From: Omphalotus guepiniiformis
Taxonomy: Eukaryota > Basidiomycota > Agaricomycetes > Agaricales > Omphalotaceae
NCBI GenBank assembly: GCA_028554645.1
Contig: JAQOOI010000080.1
Span: 1,302,001 to 1,366,000, forward strand
Direction of reading: 5' to 3'
DNA: 64,000 nt
The position numbers and the translations under genes are program-made. The notes below the pieces were generated by a model. The model had not been told where the DNA came from. It worked only from the letters and a program-made list of their open reading frames with translations, and ran no database searches. Of this stretch, positions 46,506-57,492 are shown piece by piece. Position 1 is the first letter of the stretch. Every line of letters begins with the position of its first letter.

Positions 46506-47474
46506 ATGATACAAGTTCAAGACAAGCGCCTCTTGCTACCAGACGGTCGTCGTCTTGCGTATGCAGACAACGGTAATACCTCTAGTTCGATCCTAGTTTT
46601 GCATTGTCACGGTGCATTCAGTGTTGGTGACGCCTCCCATCTTTCTCCCATTCTACAGTCCAACAATGTGCACTTGGTCTGCCCTTCTCTCCCAGGATGG
46701 GGTGCTTCGTCTCCGGTACCAGACCCATCCCATTATGCATCTACAATCACAAGTGATATGACCGCATTGCTCAGCCATCTTCACCCCGAGCTCTCCAAAC
46801 TGAAGCTGTACATCTGCGGTCACTCATTCGGATGCGTGACTGCCCAAATCTTGTATGGGTCCTCATACACCCTCTTTCCCTATGGCCGGTGTATTGCAGG
46901 TCTCATCCTTCTTGCCCCGCTCTCTCCACCTCACTGTCACAAAGAGTATTCGAGACTTTTGTCATGGGAAGGCTACTTCTTGACAGGGCCCCCCTCACGT
47001 TACCTTCCTTTCAATTTGGTGGCGCGTCTTGCAAAACTCTCTATGGCAAGCAAGCTGCAAACGGAAGTTGGTACGGATTGCCTTACATGTGCTAAAATGT
47101 TCAATTCCGCAGATGAGCACGAATTGGAATCTTTTGCTCGATGGAAGGAGGAGAATGATGTTGAGGACGGTCAGCTTGAACGAGAAACCTTCAGAAACGC
47201 CGTGCAAAGCGTGGCCGTGACATGGCAGGGGTTCATGGATGTTTCGCAGATATACCACTCTGGATGGGGAGGTTTTTGCCCAAACAATCTAGACGAAGAT
47301 CATTCTAGACCTCCCGTCATCATAGTAACTTCGCAAAGCGACGACCAGTCTCCCATGGGCATGGGCGAATGGTTAGCTCGGGAATATAGGCACGCCACTT
47401 TGAAGGTGGTCTCTGGTGGCCAATTATCCGTGCTACTCCATGCAGACAACGCGTGGAAGGAACTGCTTTCATAA
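46506..47474 (+). CDS. Alpha/beta hydrolase, downstream tandem copy
   Basis: A single-exon gene of 322 residues. Order of motifs: LLLPDGRRLAYADNG, LVLHCHGAFSVGD (the oxyanion HG region), PGWGASSP, nucleophile elbow ICGHSFGCVTAQ, an Asp-containing strand VIIVTSQSDDQSPMGMGEWL, and the end LKVVSGGQLSVLLHADNAWK. In most family members the third triad residue is the His of a GGH motif here. This copy has GGQ, and the frameshifted neighbour has GGH. A nearby His (LLHAD) six residues later might substitute. There is no signal peptide, so it is cytosolic. The substrate is unknown. The absence of introns in both copies contrasts with surrounding genes. Confidence 0.85.
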   Translation: MIQVQDKRLLLPDGRRLAYADNGNTSSSILVLHCHGAFSVGDASHLSPILQSNNVHLVCPSLPGWGASSPVPDPSHYASTITSDMTALLSHLHPELSKLKLYICGHSFGCVTAQILYGSSYTLFPYGRCIAGLILLAPLSPPHCHKEYSRLLSWEGYFLTGPPSRYLPFNLVARLAKLSMASKLQTEVGTDCLTCAKMFNSADEHELESFARWKEENDVEDGQLERETFRNAVQSVAVTWQGFMDVSQIYHSGWGGFCPNNLDEDHSRPPVIIVTSQSDDQSPMGMGEWLAREYRHATLKVVSGGQLSVLLHADNAWKELLS

Positions 47475-47622
47475 AGGAGTCAGTTATTACGACTCTCTGA
47501 TCACGTCAATTTCAAAAGTATAATTGCATGTAACACTCTACAAATCGAGCTCAATACACATATCTAGTTAGTAATAATGAAGTCCAGGTCCAGCATGCAA
47601 CTAAAGCAATTCAAGCAGTGTT

Positions 47623-49476
47623 TCAATCATGTAATTCCATCTCTCGTCGGATTATCTCTCTAACTTCTCTGAGACCCCCAGCTTCTCGTTTCACTCTCCT
47701 AGGACTTCTGGTTATCAATTCGTGCTCGCTATCAACTTGTTTACCAGGACTTGAAGAGACCTGCTTCTGTTGAGATGTCACAGAGCTAGAACTCGTAGTA
47801 GGTATGGAAGAAGGCATTTCGAGCCACTCTTCCCCACTAAGATTGAGCCGCTTCAGGAAGAAAGGGCAGAGCTTGGTCAACATTCCCAATGATTCGTTTG
47901 CTTCGGCGGCGGAGATAGGAACCGGAGAGGATTTAATGATGGCAGTGGCCACCTCAGATATCGGAAGCGCACGGCGCTTTCTGGTGGTAGGTGTTGTAGA
48001 TGATCCGGTAGTAGGTGTGGCGAAGAGCCTGAAAGAGTCAAGCGAAACCAAATGAATTTACTTTCTTTATGAGGGGAGAAGAGAAGGCAACATACATCCA
48101 TACACTCTCTGCAACGCCACCAAGGCGCCCCAATAGGCATCTTCGTCTCATCTCTTCTTGACCCAACTTCAACATCTCGTCTCTTGAGAGCTTGTTGCCC
48201 GACGAGTCTTCATTGCGCTGGGACTTGCTAGGGGAAGCAGAAAGCGATCTTTGACGGATACGTTCATACAATGCCTGTCGACGCGAGGTAGTGGGAGTCT
48301 GCAACACGGATGAGGGGTCGCGTCCCCGTGGAGTGGAGGGTTCTGAAGGTGCATCGGTAACAGATACATCCGATCTTTTCGGAGTACGAGAATTGAGGAG
48401 TCGTTCCGAGCCTGAGCGGGAAGGAGTGGAAGGAAAAAGGACAGAACTTTTGGTAGGTGAGGCTGATCTAGAGGAGGGAGTAATTGGAAAAGGGATAGCA
48501 AAATCTTGTAAAGCACGCTTTTTCGGTGATTTGAGCGGTGAACGTGTTGGGGAAGACGGTGCATGCAATTGTTCTAAACTGGTAGAAGAGGAAGCCTTGG
48601 GAGAAACGGAGGCGAACACACGCGTCAAAGATGATGGCTTAGTCGGCGAGTTGAGAGGAGGCAGATCTGCAAGAGGAATTTTCGGTACAGGATTGCTTTC
48701 GGGATGGAGCTGAAAGACGATTGTGAGTGAATCATGGAAATGTTGACGGCGAAAGCACCTACTGCTACCCAAGCTTGTAGCTTATCATGGAAAATGGCGC
48801 GACGCGTCTCAGTCGCAGCTGTCCACCGAGCAACAGCGGCCATCCCACCGCCCATATCTTTATCGATGTCCATCTCGACTTCTATACCGATCCCGTAAGC
48901 GGAGACGCGTTTTCCTTCGACCTTTGAAAACTGCGTAGCTGGACTAATGATTATACCCCCTGCACCGCGTTTCCAGTCCTTAGACGGCGACGGAGTGTCT
49001 AAGAAAGGATTATCTTCATCGTCGAAGGTGAAGGCATCTACTTTCTTCTTCCCGTCCCACTCCCAAACCCAGCAGAGGCGTCGGAGGTCGTCGACGGTGA
49101 ATTGGGCAGACAGCCCAGCGTAGTTGCTTAACGATACGTGCTTGAGAACATTACGGACAATCCCAGTGTCTGAAGAAGGAGAGACAGCACATGACGCTAG
49201 AGCATGAGACAACGCATGGAGCAACGCAGTGTGAAGAGAGTGCAGCCGCGACAAGTGAAGCGGTAATGTTTCCGAAGCCTCAGCAAACTGCTTGCGCGAC
49301 TGAGTAGGAGGTGGAGTCAGAGGGCTGGTTGTATCGTGTCAGTACGCAGCACCGTGAAGTCGGAAAAAGACTAACGCAAGTCGCATTTTCTTCGGTGTCA
49401 GTGTGCCATCGTCAAGGGTGGATGCGCACCGCTTCTTCTTGGGCGACAATGAAAGCGTAGAATATATATCCGACAT
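47623..49476 (-). CDS. CDT1: DNA replication licensing factor Cdt1-like
   Basis: Minus strand, four exons. It starts [17 protein letters not shown], with a KKKR nuclear signal. [17 protein letters not shown], then [35 protein letters not shown] and [13 protein letters not shown] strands match the central winged-helix (geminin-binding type) domain. A 180-residue Ser/Pro linker (48760-48200) with many SPTK/SPSK sites follows. The C-terminal winged helix has [20 protein letters not shown], then [20 protein letters not shown] and [20 protein letters not shown], the MCM-binding part. Cdt1 loads MCM2-7 at origins. The many SP/TP sites suggest CDK control. Assignment rests on the combined C-terminal WH pattern and layout. 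Confidence 0.75.
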
Positions 49477-50085
49477 TTTTTAGCAAGCGAGTTCGTATAA
49501 TGAGCTGAGAGAATGATAAATAACCGAAGCAAGGATGTGAAGGGTGTCGCAAGTAAAGGAAAGATGGTGGTCGCTTGCGTTCCAAGCACGCGACACGACG
49601 CGACCACGTGATTCTTCTCACGCACTGACCTCTGGTCCAGCACTGCCTGAGGAAGACATGTGTGTACGACATGGAAGGTTTCGTGAGTTTTCTATTTCAA
49701 TTTACTTATCGTTCTTCACCTCACAGCCTTGTAGGATCTGGTGTGCAGATGGTTGGACCTACATGCTGTTAATGCACTTATCACGCGCACGAGTTCAGGC
49801 TGCAGAAGTCAGCATGTTGCGGGTTCTACATTCCTTGGCCTCGAGGCGTATTGCTCTTTAAAAGACGCTGGACCTCATTCATCAGTCTCCCCATACAGTG
49901 CCTCTTCCCTATACTATGGATAGTTTCCCTGAATTCCTTTCCAACACACCCAGTCAATATCATCGAGTGTACGTACCGCACTTCTCTTGAAAACGGAGTA
50001 CTGAAGGCGCCAACAGGAAGGGCTATCTCGATCAATTCAACGGTCTGCATAATTTGGGCTCATACCATCCTTATCCGACTCTGAC
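49477..50085. other. Divergent intergenic region CDT1 / CCCH gene 1
   Basis: 609 bp without a supported gene. Short open frames on both strands show no domain features. It presumably holds the promoters of both flanking genes; I recognise no specific site. Confidence 0.4.
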
Positions 50086-51839
50086 ATGTCTTCAGGTGAA
50101 ATATTTAGCTTACTGAGCGAGAATACACAATATGTGGAAAAGATCAAGATTTTGGAATCCGAAATAAGTGCATATAAGCGCGCTTACGCGGACGTCGATG
50201 CTGAGCGACGGCAATACGAGATACAGATGTCAGAAACCAAGAAGCAGAAAGCGGATTTGGAGTCTCAATTGCAGGTGAGTTTGTGCGCAATGCTACTGTG
50301 ATTTCGAAAGAGATGTTCTATCCATAGGGCTTCCGTATCGTTACACTTATTGACGGAGACGGTGCCATATTCTCGAAGGAGCTGATTTCGCAAGGTCAAG
50401 TCGGAGGGTTTCAGGCTGCTCAAAAGCTATCGGATTCCATTATTCAGTATCTCACCCAAAATCATGGGGCACATGAATATCAAGTTCGAGTGTATATTTT
50501 CCTCAATAAGAGAGGACTCATGGATGCACTTGGACGATTAGGATCGCCAGCGTTGAAGGCGAGTTTTGAGGACTTCATGATCGGGTTCAATCAAGCCACA
50601 GAACGTTTCATGATGCTGGACGTCGGAAACGCGAAAGAAGCTGCCGATACAAAGATAAAGCGTACGTGACGCGTTGTTGCTTCCAGCTTCATCTGAACTG
50701 AGCTAACATACTTGTCTATCCAGGTTATCTGGAAGATGACATACGTTTGCCACAAACTTTTAAGGTCATCTTTGGAGGTAGGCTGCACGCTCAACTTTTT
50801 TTCTCCAAGCACTGAGTATTTGGAGGATGCCATGATAATGGCTATGTAACCAATTTACGATCTCAAATCACGGCCGGGTATAAGGACAAGTTGATTTTTC
50901 TAAAGAGTTACGCAGAGATGGCAGCAGGCATCTCGGAGTTAAACCTACCAACCATGAATGTTCCGGACCTCTTTCTTTCTCAGAAGTTGGGCTCCAATCC
51001 TTCCGCAGATGCGGGGACACCTGAAGTAATCACGAATTCGCCTCGACCAATTTCATACTCTAGCATCACCAAGCATTTACCGACGATGGTTGTGTCGTCT
51101 GAAGTTGATGGTCCGATGATGGTCAAACAGTCATCTACTTCTGCAACCTCTGTGGCTGCGTTTGTCTCGAGGCGGGAACCTACGCCTGAGCTGGACTCTT
51201 CGGATAGCAGCATGTTCAGCGAGTCTGATTATGGCGACGGCCTTCCTCGAGATGCAATTGTTTCTGCATTGGCATCTGGACCCTCGCAACCGCATTCGCG
51301 GTTTATAGATCCGGATATCGTTGAGTGATTCACTTATTCGTCCAGCCATTTGGCTAATGTCCTTTTTAGCCTCTTTGGAAGCGTAAGTCAAGCTGTGAAG
51401 TGACAAGGTTTTTCATTTGACAGCTTATTCAATCATAATGTCAGATCAACCGCCGCCTTGCACCTTATTCTATTTGGCAAGCTGTAAACACGGCGTCAAT
51501 TGCAAATATGGACATGACTACTACTTAGAGGCCGAACATTACGAAATTATGAGGATAAACGCTAAGAAAGCACCTTGTCCTGCTGTAAACAGAGGTTCGG
51601 ACCATGATTGCTCGTGAGATATGTTTCTAATTAATCCGGTTTCACAGGTGAAGTCTGCACCTGGGGAACAGGCTGCTGTTATGGACACGTCTGCCCATCA
51701 TTGGGTAAATGTCACTTCTATAAGCAAGGAAGGTGTAAGTTCACCGCAGGTGCGTCGTTGCTCCTGTTTGTTCGCGTCCTCTGACTTTGCTAACGATGTC
51801 TTTTAATCAGCCAACATGCACAAGGAGCAAACTGCTTGA
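50086..51839 (+). CDS. Tandem CCCH zinc-finger protein with NYN-like N-terminal domain (copy 1)
   Basis: Eight or so exons, all GT-AG. A coiled coil (residues 1-60) is followed by a globular domain: FRIVTLIDGDGAIFSKELI, YQVRVYIFLNKRGLMDALG, FMMLDVGNAKEAADTKIKRY and FKVIFGGCHDNGYVTNLRS. I believe this is the domain Pfam lists as DUF7923 (from memory). The spaced acidic residues (LIDGDG, AADTKI, CHDNGY) look like an NYN/PIN nuclease fold; that is inference. A Ser-rich linker leads to CCCH fingers: CTLFYLASCKHGVNCKYGH and CTWGTGCCYGHVC, followed by CHFYKQGRCKF. Ascomycete and basidiomycete relatives are putative RNA-binding proteins of unknown role. A paralogue follows in tandem. Confidence 0.8.
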
Positions 51840-52239
51840 AACGATACGATTGTGACCGGAGATTTTGAGTTTGTTAAATTTTGAGCGGAAAATTAGCCCG
51901 CAGGAAAGTTTGGTGTGGTTGTTGGATACTGCTTCCTCGGTCTTCTGCGAATCATCGTCGCAAAGCAAATGAGGAAATTTTATGTGATATAATTGACAGA
52001 TCCTGAAAGAATTCTTCTTTTAACGTACAGCGGGGCAGTTGTAAGTTCCATTCCAAAGGCACTGCCGTGCCTGTATTTTTGGCCCGTGAGACCTAGACTT
52101 CTGTGAAAAAGGGTAATTCCCGCTTCTAGTACAAGAAGCGTTCGGGTTGTTCTTTCATATAAGTATACGCTTTGAAGGTGGTAAAGTTATACTACCTTTC
52201 TCTCCCCTCCTCTCGCGTTGTTTTGAATATTCCGCATTC

Positions 52240-54083
52240 ATGGCTACCCAATGGTTTGCGGAGGTTAATCAGCAGCTTTGGTCAGTCCCGCATCTTCCAA
52301 GATCATGCATCGACTAACCTTTGATTTCTGCATAGGGATGAATCGCTGGCTAGGCTTCAAAGTACGTATAGTCACTACCTCGTTGTCGCGTTCAGTTGAC
52401 CTACCAGTAATTCCAGATATTTCTAGAGCTATGTTCAAACAGAACGTAGAACTCGAAGCGCGAATTGCCAGACTGGAGGTGGAGCTCAGGATGTGGAAGC
52501 AAGCCCATTCTGTAGCTCTGGAAGCTTCAGAACGCGACACTAATGCACATAATGTGCAGATCGCCGCTTTGAAGAAGCAAATTTGCGCTATTGATAGCGT
52601 CAAGGAGGTAGGCTGTAGGCGTTAACCGCCCAACTGTTGAATTCATCTCTCTGCTCAGAACGGAAGTCCTCTTATACTTTGTATTATTAACGGAAACAAC
52701 ATGTTCTTTACCCAGTCTCTTCTCGTTCAGGGCTTTGTTGGTGGGATGGCTGCAGCCCATCGCCTAACCAAAGCCATTGCTGGATATCTAGCACACGAAG
52801 AGATCCAGATATCCGGACGTCTTTCTTTCTGGGCCAGTCTTTACTTCAACAGAAGAGAGTTATTTGATTCTCTTGTTGGTCATAAAATCTGCTCTCAAGA
52901 GCAGTTGGATGATTTCCTCGCGGTAGGGTATTTAAAATTGTTTACACTGTGTCGGGTGCTGACTAGTCGTATGCAGGGATTCAGTCAGGCCTCTCCTCGG
53001 TTCGTATTAATCGATGTTGGCCTTGGAAACGAGGCCGTAGATGTGAAGATTCAAGAGTATTATTGTTTTTTCCGTTCCGATATATGATGTTGAGGACGGC
53101 TCATAGAGTATATCGAGACGTACGTACGCTTTCCTCAAACGTCGCGAGTTGTTTTTGGAGGATGTGTCTAACACTGCACCTCATCGCAACACATCTCACC
53201 ACTAACATATGGAACTTCCTGGGTAGGATGTGTCGAGGCCAGATATTCAGGAACATTTCACAATCTAAATTCCGATGACCTGCTCTACAAACTCGTTGCC
53301 CTTCGAAACACAACAGAAACGGTGGCCGCAGAATTGCTGCCTTATGCAATTCCTGGCCTCGAGCTGGATGACCTCTTCATGAGCCAATTTTTAACTTCAT
53401 CAAAAGTACACTCTCTCAATGCTTATGAGTCGACTGTTGGGAATGGTGGTTTAGCCAGCCCTCAGTCGCCCGTTATACGAGCTAGCAAGCGGCTGATCGA
53501 CCCAAGTCTTGTGAGTTCTAATCAGGAAACGTCTGCCGCCACTGAACGAAGCCCTCTGTAGCCTCTGCATAAGCGTGAGTTGTCAAACATGATCCACAAG
53601 GAGTTATAGATGAACGAGAGGCCGTAACGCTCTAGAGTCCCCGCCTCCCTGCAATGAGTATTATTTAATGACATGCTCAAAAGGTGTATGTAACACCCAA
53701 ACTACTCTTCTCAATATAAGACACTGAATAGAATGACAGGCTGGGGCGTGCAAATACTCGCACGACTACATCCTTACGCCCGATCAGTTAGCTTCTCTGG
53801 CTACCAGTGCGAAGAAAGCACCGTGTAATTGGCTCAAGAATGGTAAGCAATTCTGCGAAGTTGTTCGTATCATCTAAAGAACTTCTCAGGCCTACAATGT
53901 CCCATTCGAGACAAGTGCTGCTGGGGTCATACCTGTCCGAATGGATTGCAATGTCATCACTTGAGCAAGGGAAAATGCTGGTTTAAAGGCAGTATGCACT
54001 CAACAGTTTCCTCCATCTCTGATGCACTAAACATACATATACATACAGAGGACATGCATGAAGGTTTCACAGGCACTCCTTAA
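52240..54083 (+). CDS. Tandem CCCH zinc-finger protein, diverged paralogue (copy 2), with abnormal splice sites
   Basis: The layout equals copy 1: coiled coil (LEARIARLEVELRMWKQAH), domain blocks PLILCIINGNNMFFTQSLL, SFWASLYFNRRELFDSLVG, RFVLIDVGLGNEAVDVKIQ and FPQTSRVVFGG, then fingers CNEYYLMTCSKGAGACKYSH and CPIRDKCCWGHTCPNGLQC. Compared with copy 1, IDGDG has become INGNN and CHDNGY has become CVEARY, so putative acidic catalytic residues are lost. Two introns conserved in position lack normal donors: at about 53056 (AGTATT) and 53161 (GATGTG, with GGATGTGTC repeated at both intron ends). The last intron uses GC (GCAGTA at 53989). A single added base restores each of the first two. Could be a decaying gene, a non-enzymatic paralogue, or a victim of base-call errors. 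Confidence 0.65.
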
Positions 54084-54440
54084 ATATGGCGCTTGTGTTC
54101 TGTTTTGCAGCATGTACTGGCCGCAACTTGGAGGTGTTGGAACGCCGCGCTACTACGGTATACCCCCTGGTGATTATCAACAGGACTTTTTTTTAGCCAG
54201 AGTAAACAAGTACACCGGAATTATCAGACATGGAAGTGTATATAATGGTTTTTATCAAAAATTACTTACATATGTAGTACGAGAATAATTACTCGAGCAG
54301 TTCTTAGGGGACTTCGGTCGGCGAATAAATATGTAAATGAGCCGACCGAGAATATACCATATCTTGATTGCGATCTTATATCAGCTCAAGACTATTCTCA
54401 TCTGTTCTGCTCTCTCTCATATTCCATTTAGATTTCGGAA

Positions 54441-55434
54441 ATGTCTACTGTGAGTTACCCTCTAAACTCCAAAGATTCGAAAGCATTTACTGCGAAAACT
54501 CCAGCAAGACGATCATGACGATCTTGCGCCAACCACCACCCCAGGTATTCTGTAGCCACTTCGCAAAGTTTGATGTTAGACTGACCTTTTATTTGAGGTT
54601 ATAAACCATCGGCCGCGAAGACTGCTGAGGAATATGCTCAGCTTGATGCCAACGACGAGAGTCTGGCTAGATGGAAAGCCTCTTTGGGCATCACAGGTTC
54701 CAGTACACAACCCGCCTCGGGTCCCAAAGTGAGTCACTAGATGTTTGCATTGCCTGAGTCGTTATTGAACGTTCATAAAAGGTAACAGTGCTCACTCTTG
54801 AACTGGACTCTCCCACCTTACCTGCGGGCAAGAAGATATCCCTCGACCTTAAGGATGCGGCCCAGATTGCAGACACAAAGAAGCATCCCATCGTCATCAA
54901 GGAAGGAATAGAATACAAGTATGCCATACTCATTGTAGTTCTTGGACTACTAATCAAGATATTGCGTGTCAGTGTTCGAATATCTTTCAAAGTGAACCAC
55001 TCTATCATTTCGGTATCGTGTCCTTACACTCCAGATCTACGGCCGCTCACTGACGATCGCTCTTAGGGGGTTCGTTACATTCAAGTCGTGAAACGCGCGG
55101 GCGTAAAAGGTGCGCTAAGTGCCTGTGTTTGTGTTTTGCTTTGCCAGTTAAGTATACATCTCTCTCTTAGTCGACAAGTTGGAACAGATGCTGGGCTCAT
55201 ATGGACCATCCCCGACTGGCGAGCCTTATGTGAAGAATTTCGAGCCTGAAGAGTCTCCCTCAGGAGTGCTCGCGCGATCAGGCTCTTACAATGTCAGAAG
55301 CCGTGTCGTTGACGATGATGGTGAAGTGTATGCTGGTGAGTGCCCATCTTCCGTGTGTTTCATTGATCTAACTGATGTATATCGAATTCAACTCAGATTG
55401 GGACTGGTCATTCAAACTTGGCAAGGAGTGGTAG
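54441..55434 (+). CDS. RDI1: Rho GDP-dissociation inhibitor (RhoGDI)
   Basis: Seven exons, about 200 residues. The first exon codes only MST; next comes the acidic QDDHDDLAP arm, then YKPSAAKTAEEYAQLDANDE and SLARWKASLGI, the helix pair that clamps Rho switch regions. The immunoglobulin-like domain has VTVLTLELDSPTLPAGKKIS, HPIVIKEGIEYNVRISFKVN, IISGVRYIQVVKRAGVK, MLGSYGPSPTGEPYVKNFEP and ends DWDWSFKLGKEW, the invariant GDI terminus. It extracts prenylated Rho GTPases from membranes and keeps them soluble. Introns are canonical. COQ2 follows on the same strand 122 bp downstream. Confidence 0.94.
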
Positions 55435-55556
55435 TAAATAGCCCTCGGCCACTCCTTCTCTCAATACATTTTTTAAATTCATTACTGCACTTTTATACCG
55501 ATTTCAGTCAAGTTCATCTCTTATGTACCTATTACTCGTGGAATTCTAGCAAATAC

Positions 55557-57012
55557 ATGATGCTATGGCAGAAACACTCAAATCTGTTTCTGTATCCGAG
55601 GAGTAATTGTTTCGCGAGCTCACGGAGTCGGCAATCACATTTCCCTTTTTACATGTCATTTTCTCGACGTGGTCTGCAGTGCTCTTTCCATCCTCTATGG
55701 TCCTCCACTACTTTGAGTGCACGAGAAACTCGTGTACGAACAAAAAACTTGATTTCTCAAGCTCGTATCTCTCAAAGACATGTTGAATCGTCTTTCGTTC
55801 CTGTCATTTCAACGCGTCCAAGCTGGGTGGAACGCCTTCCGACTAAAGTTCGACCATACTTTTATCTCATGAGGGTAGACAAACCTATTGGGACTATGCT
55901 ACTATTTTATCCTTGCAGTCCGTCTCGTGTTACTTCTCAACGGAGGCCTTATTTACTCATGTCGCAGCTTGGTCAATTACTATGGCTTCCTACGCTCTCG
56001 AGGCACCGTACACAACCCCTTTGACTTATCTCAGTCTCTTTGGACTCGGAGCTCTCATCATGCGAGGAGCAGGATGCACAATTAATGATATGTGGGATCG
56101 TAATCTCGATAAAGGAGTTGGTGAGTACCCTGTCGTGTTCTGCTCAAGTTTCACCGCATGCTCATCGAGAGGGTTGGGGGGCCCCAAGCAAGAACACAGG
56201 AAAGACCGCTAGCAAAGGGGGATATAACTCAATCCCAAGCACTAGCTTTTTTGGCGGGTCAACTGAGCCTTGGTCTAGGAGTCTTGCTTCAATTGAACTG
56301 GTATAGGCAAGTACCGAGTACCTAAGCGACATCCGTACTACAAACCAACGACTTGTGCTCTAGTATCATGCTCGGGGCATCTTCGCTTTCCGTCGTAACT
56401 GCATATCCGCTGATGAAACGGGTGACACATTGGCCCCAGGCGGTACTCGGTCAGTATTTTCTTTTTGGAAAGATCGCGTTCGTTTGAGGGGCTTACACCA
56501 GTATCTTTAGGCCTCGCTTTCAATTGGGGCGCTATGCTGGGATGGTCTGCGGTGGCGGGCGTAGTTAACTGGAGTGTATGTCTTCCACTGTACGCCGGAG
56601 GTGTTTGCTGGACACTTGTGTACGACAGTATCTACGCACATCAGGTGTGTGTGTGTGAATGAGTGAATTGCAGATTACTGTGAATACTCATGAAAACATC
56701 CAGGACAAAACGGACGACGTAACGATGGGTATTCGGTCAACAGCACTGCTCTTCGGCCCTCAATCTCGATTGATTCTAAGCGGACTTTCTGTCTCGTCAA
56801 TGTCCTTGATTACTTTGGCAGGAGTCCTCAACGGACAAGCTGCACCTTTCTTCATCGGAGTTGGCCTAGCAGCCGCGCAACTTGCTCGTATCCTTTATCG
56901 GACTGACTTTGACGATCGTGCGAGTTGCTGGAAAGGTTTCGTGGGTTGTGGATGGTCAGGGTTCTGGATCTGGATGGGGGCAACGGCCGATTTCATTCTC
57001 ATGCTAGTTTGA
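55557..57012 (+). CDS. COQ2: 4-hydroxybenzoate polyprenyltransferase, Coq2
   Basis: Five exons. An N-terminus of about 90 residues rich in Ser, Arg and His, with few acidic residues, fits a mitochondrial presequence. [20 protein letters not shown] opens the UbiA domain. The first Asp-rich motif [12 protein letters not shown] and the second [19 protein letters not shown], which bind Mg-diphosphate, are intact. [16 protein letters not shown] and [20 protein letters not shown] lie between. The enzyme prenylates 4-hydroxybenzoate in the inner membrane, an early step of ubiquinone synthesis. Intron 2 ends at the AG before CAAGAACAC (56184), which gives [10 protein letters not shown] in frame. Start is the first of two consecutive ATGs. 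Confidence 0.93.
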
Positions 57013-57492
57013 GTAATGAACATTGCATTGAGCTATTGGCTCATCATCTTAGAATTTCGGCCGCAATTCTGCACGTCCATGAGTGGATAGACGGATGTGT
57101 GACTTGGGAATGATCATTCTCTGATCAACATCTTCATCCTAAGGATGAACATAGCTTCTGATCCCATTGTGAACAAATGTCTTGACAATTTGACAATCTT
57201 CTGATTCTGATGTGACAACCAATTGTCATTTTTTGTACGTGAGTAGGAGCGTGTAAAGAACATAAGGCTCATGAATAAAACACCTTACTGAATAAGGAGT
57301 AAAAGTTGTTGGATACAGTAAATGGCGCGGAAGGTGTGAGATGAAACAAATGCGAAAGGCTACAATGCGGCGCAAATTACGGCCGCAGATTAAGAAGGGG
57401 AAAAACCAATGGGGTGACGCAGAAAAGCAAGAACAATATACTCAAAGATTAAAGGCCAATGAATAAATTAAGCATCTCTATACCTCTACCAT

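Noticed and set aside
56109..56190. Apparent broken splice junction in COQ2 after NLDKGV
   Set aside because: Using the AG at 56184 gives [15 protein letters not shown] in frame with a normal GTGAGT donor, so the gene is intact.
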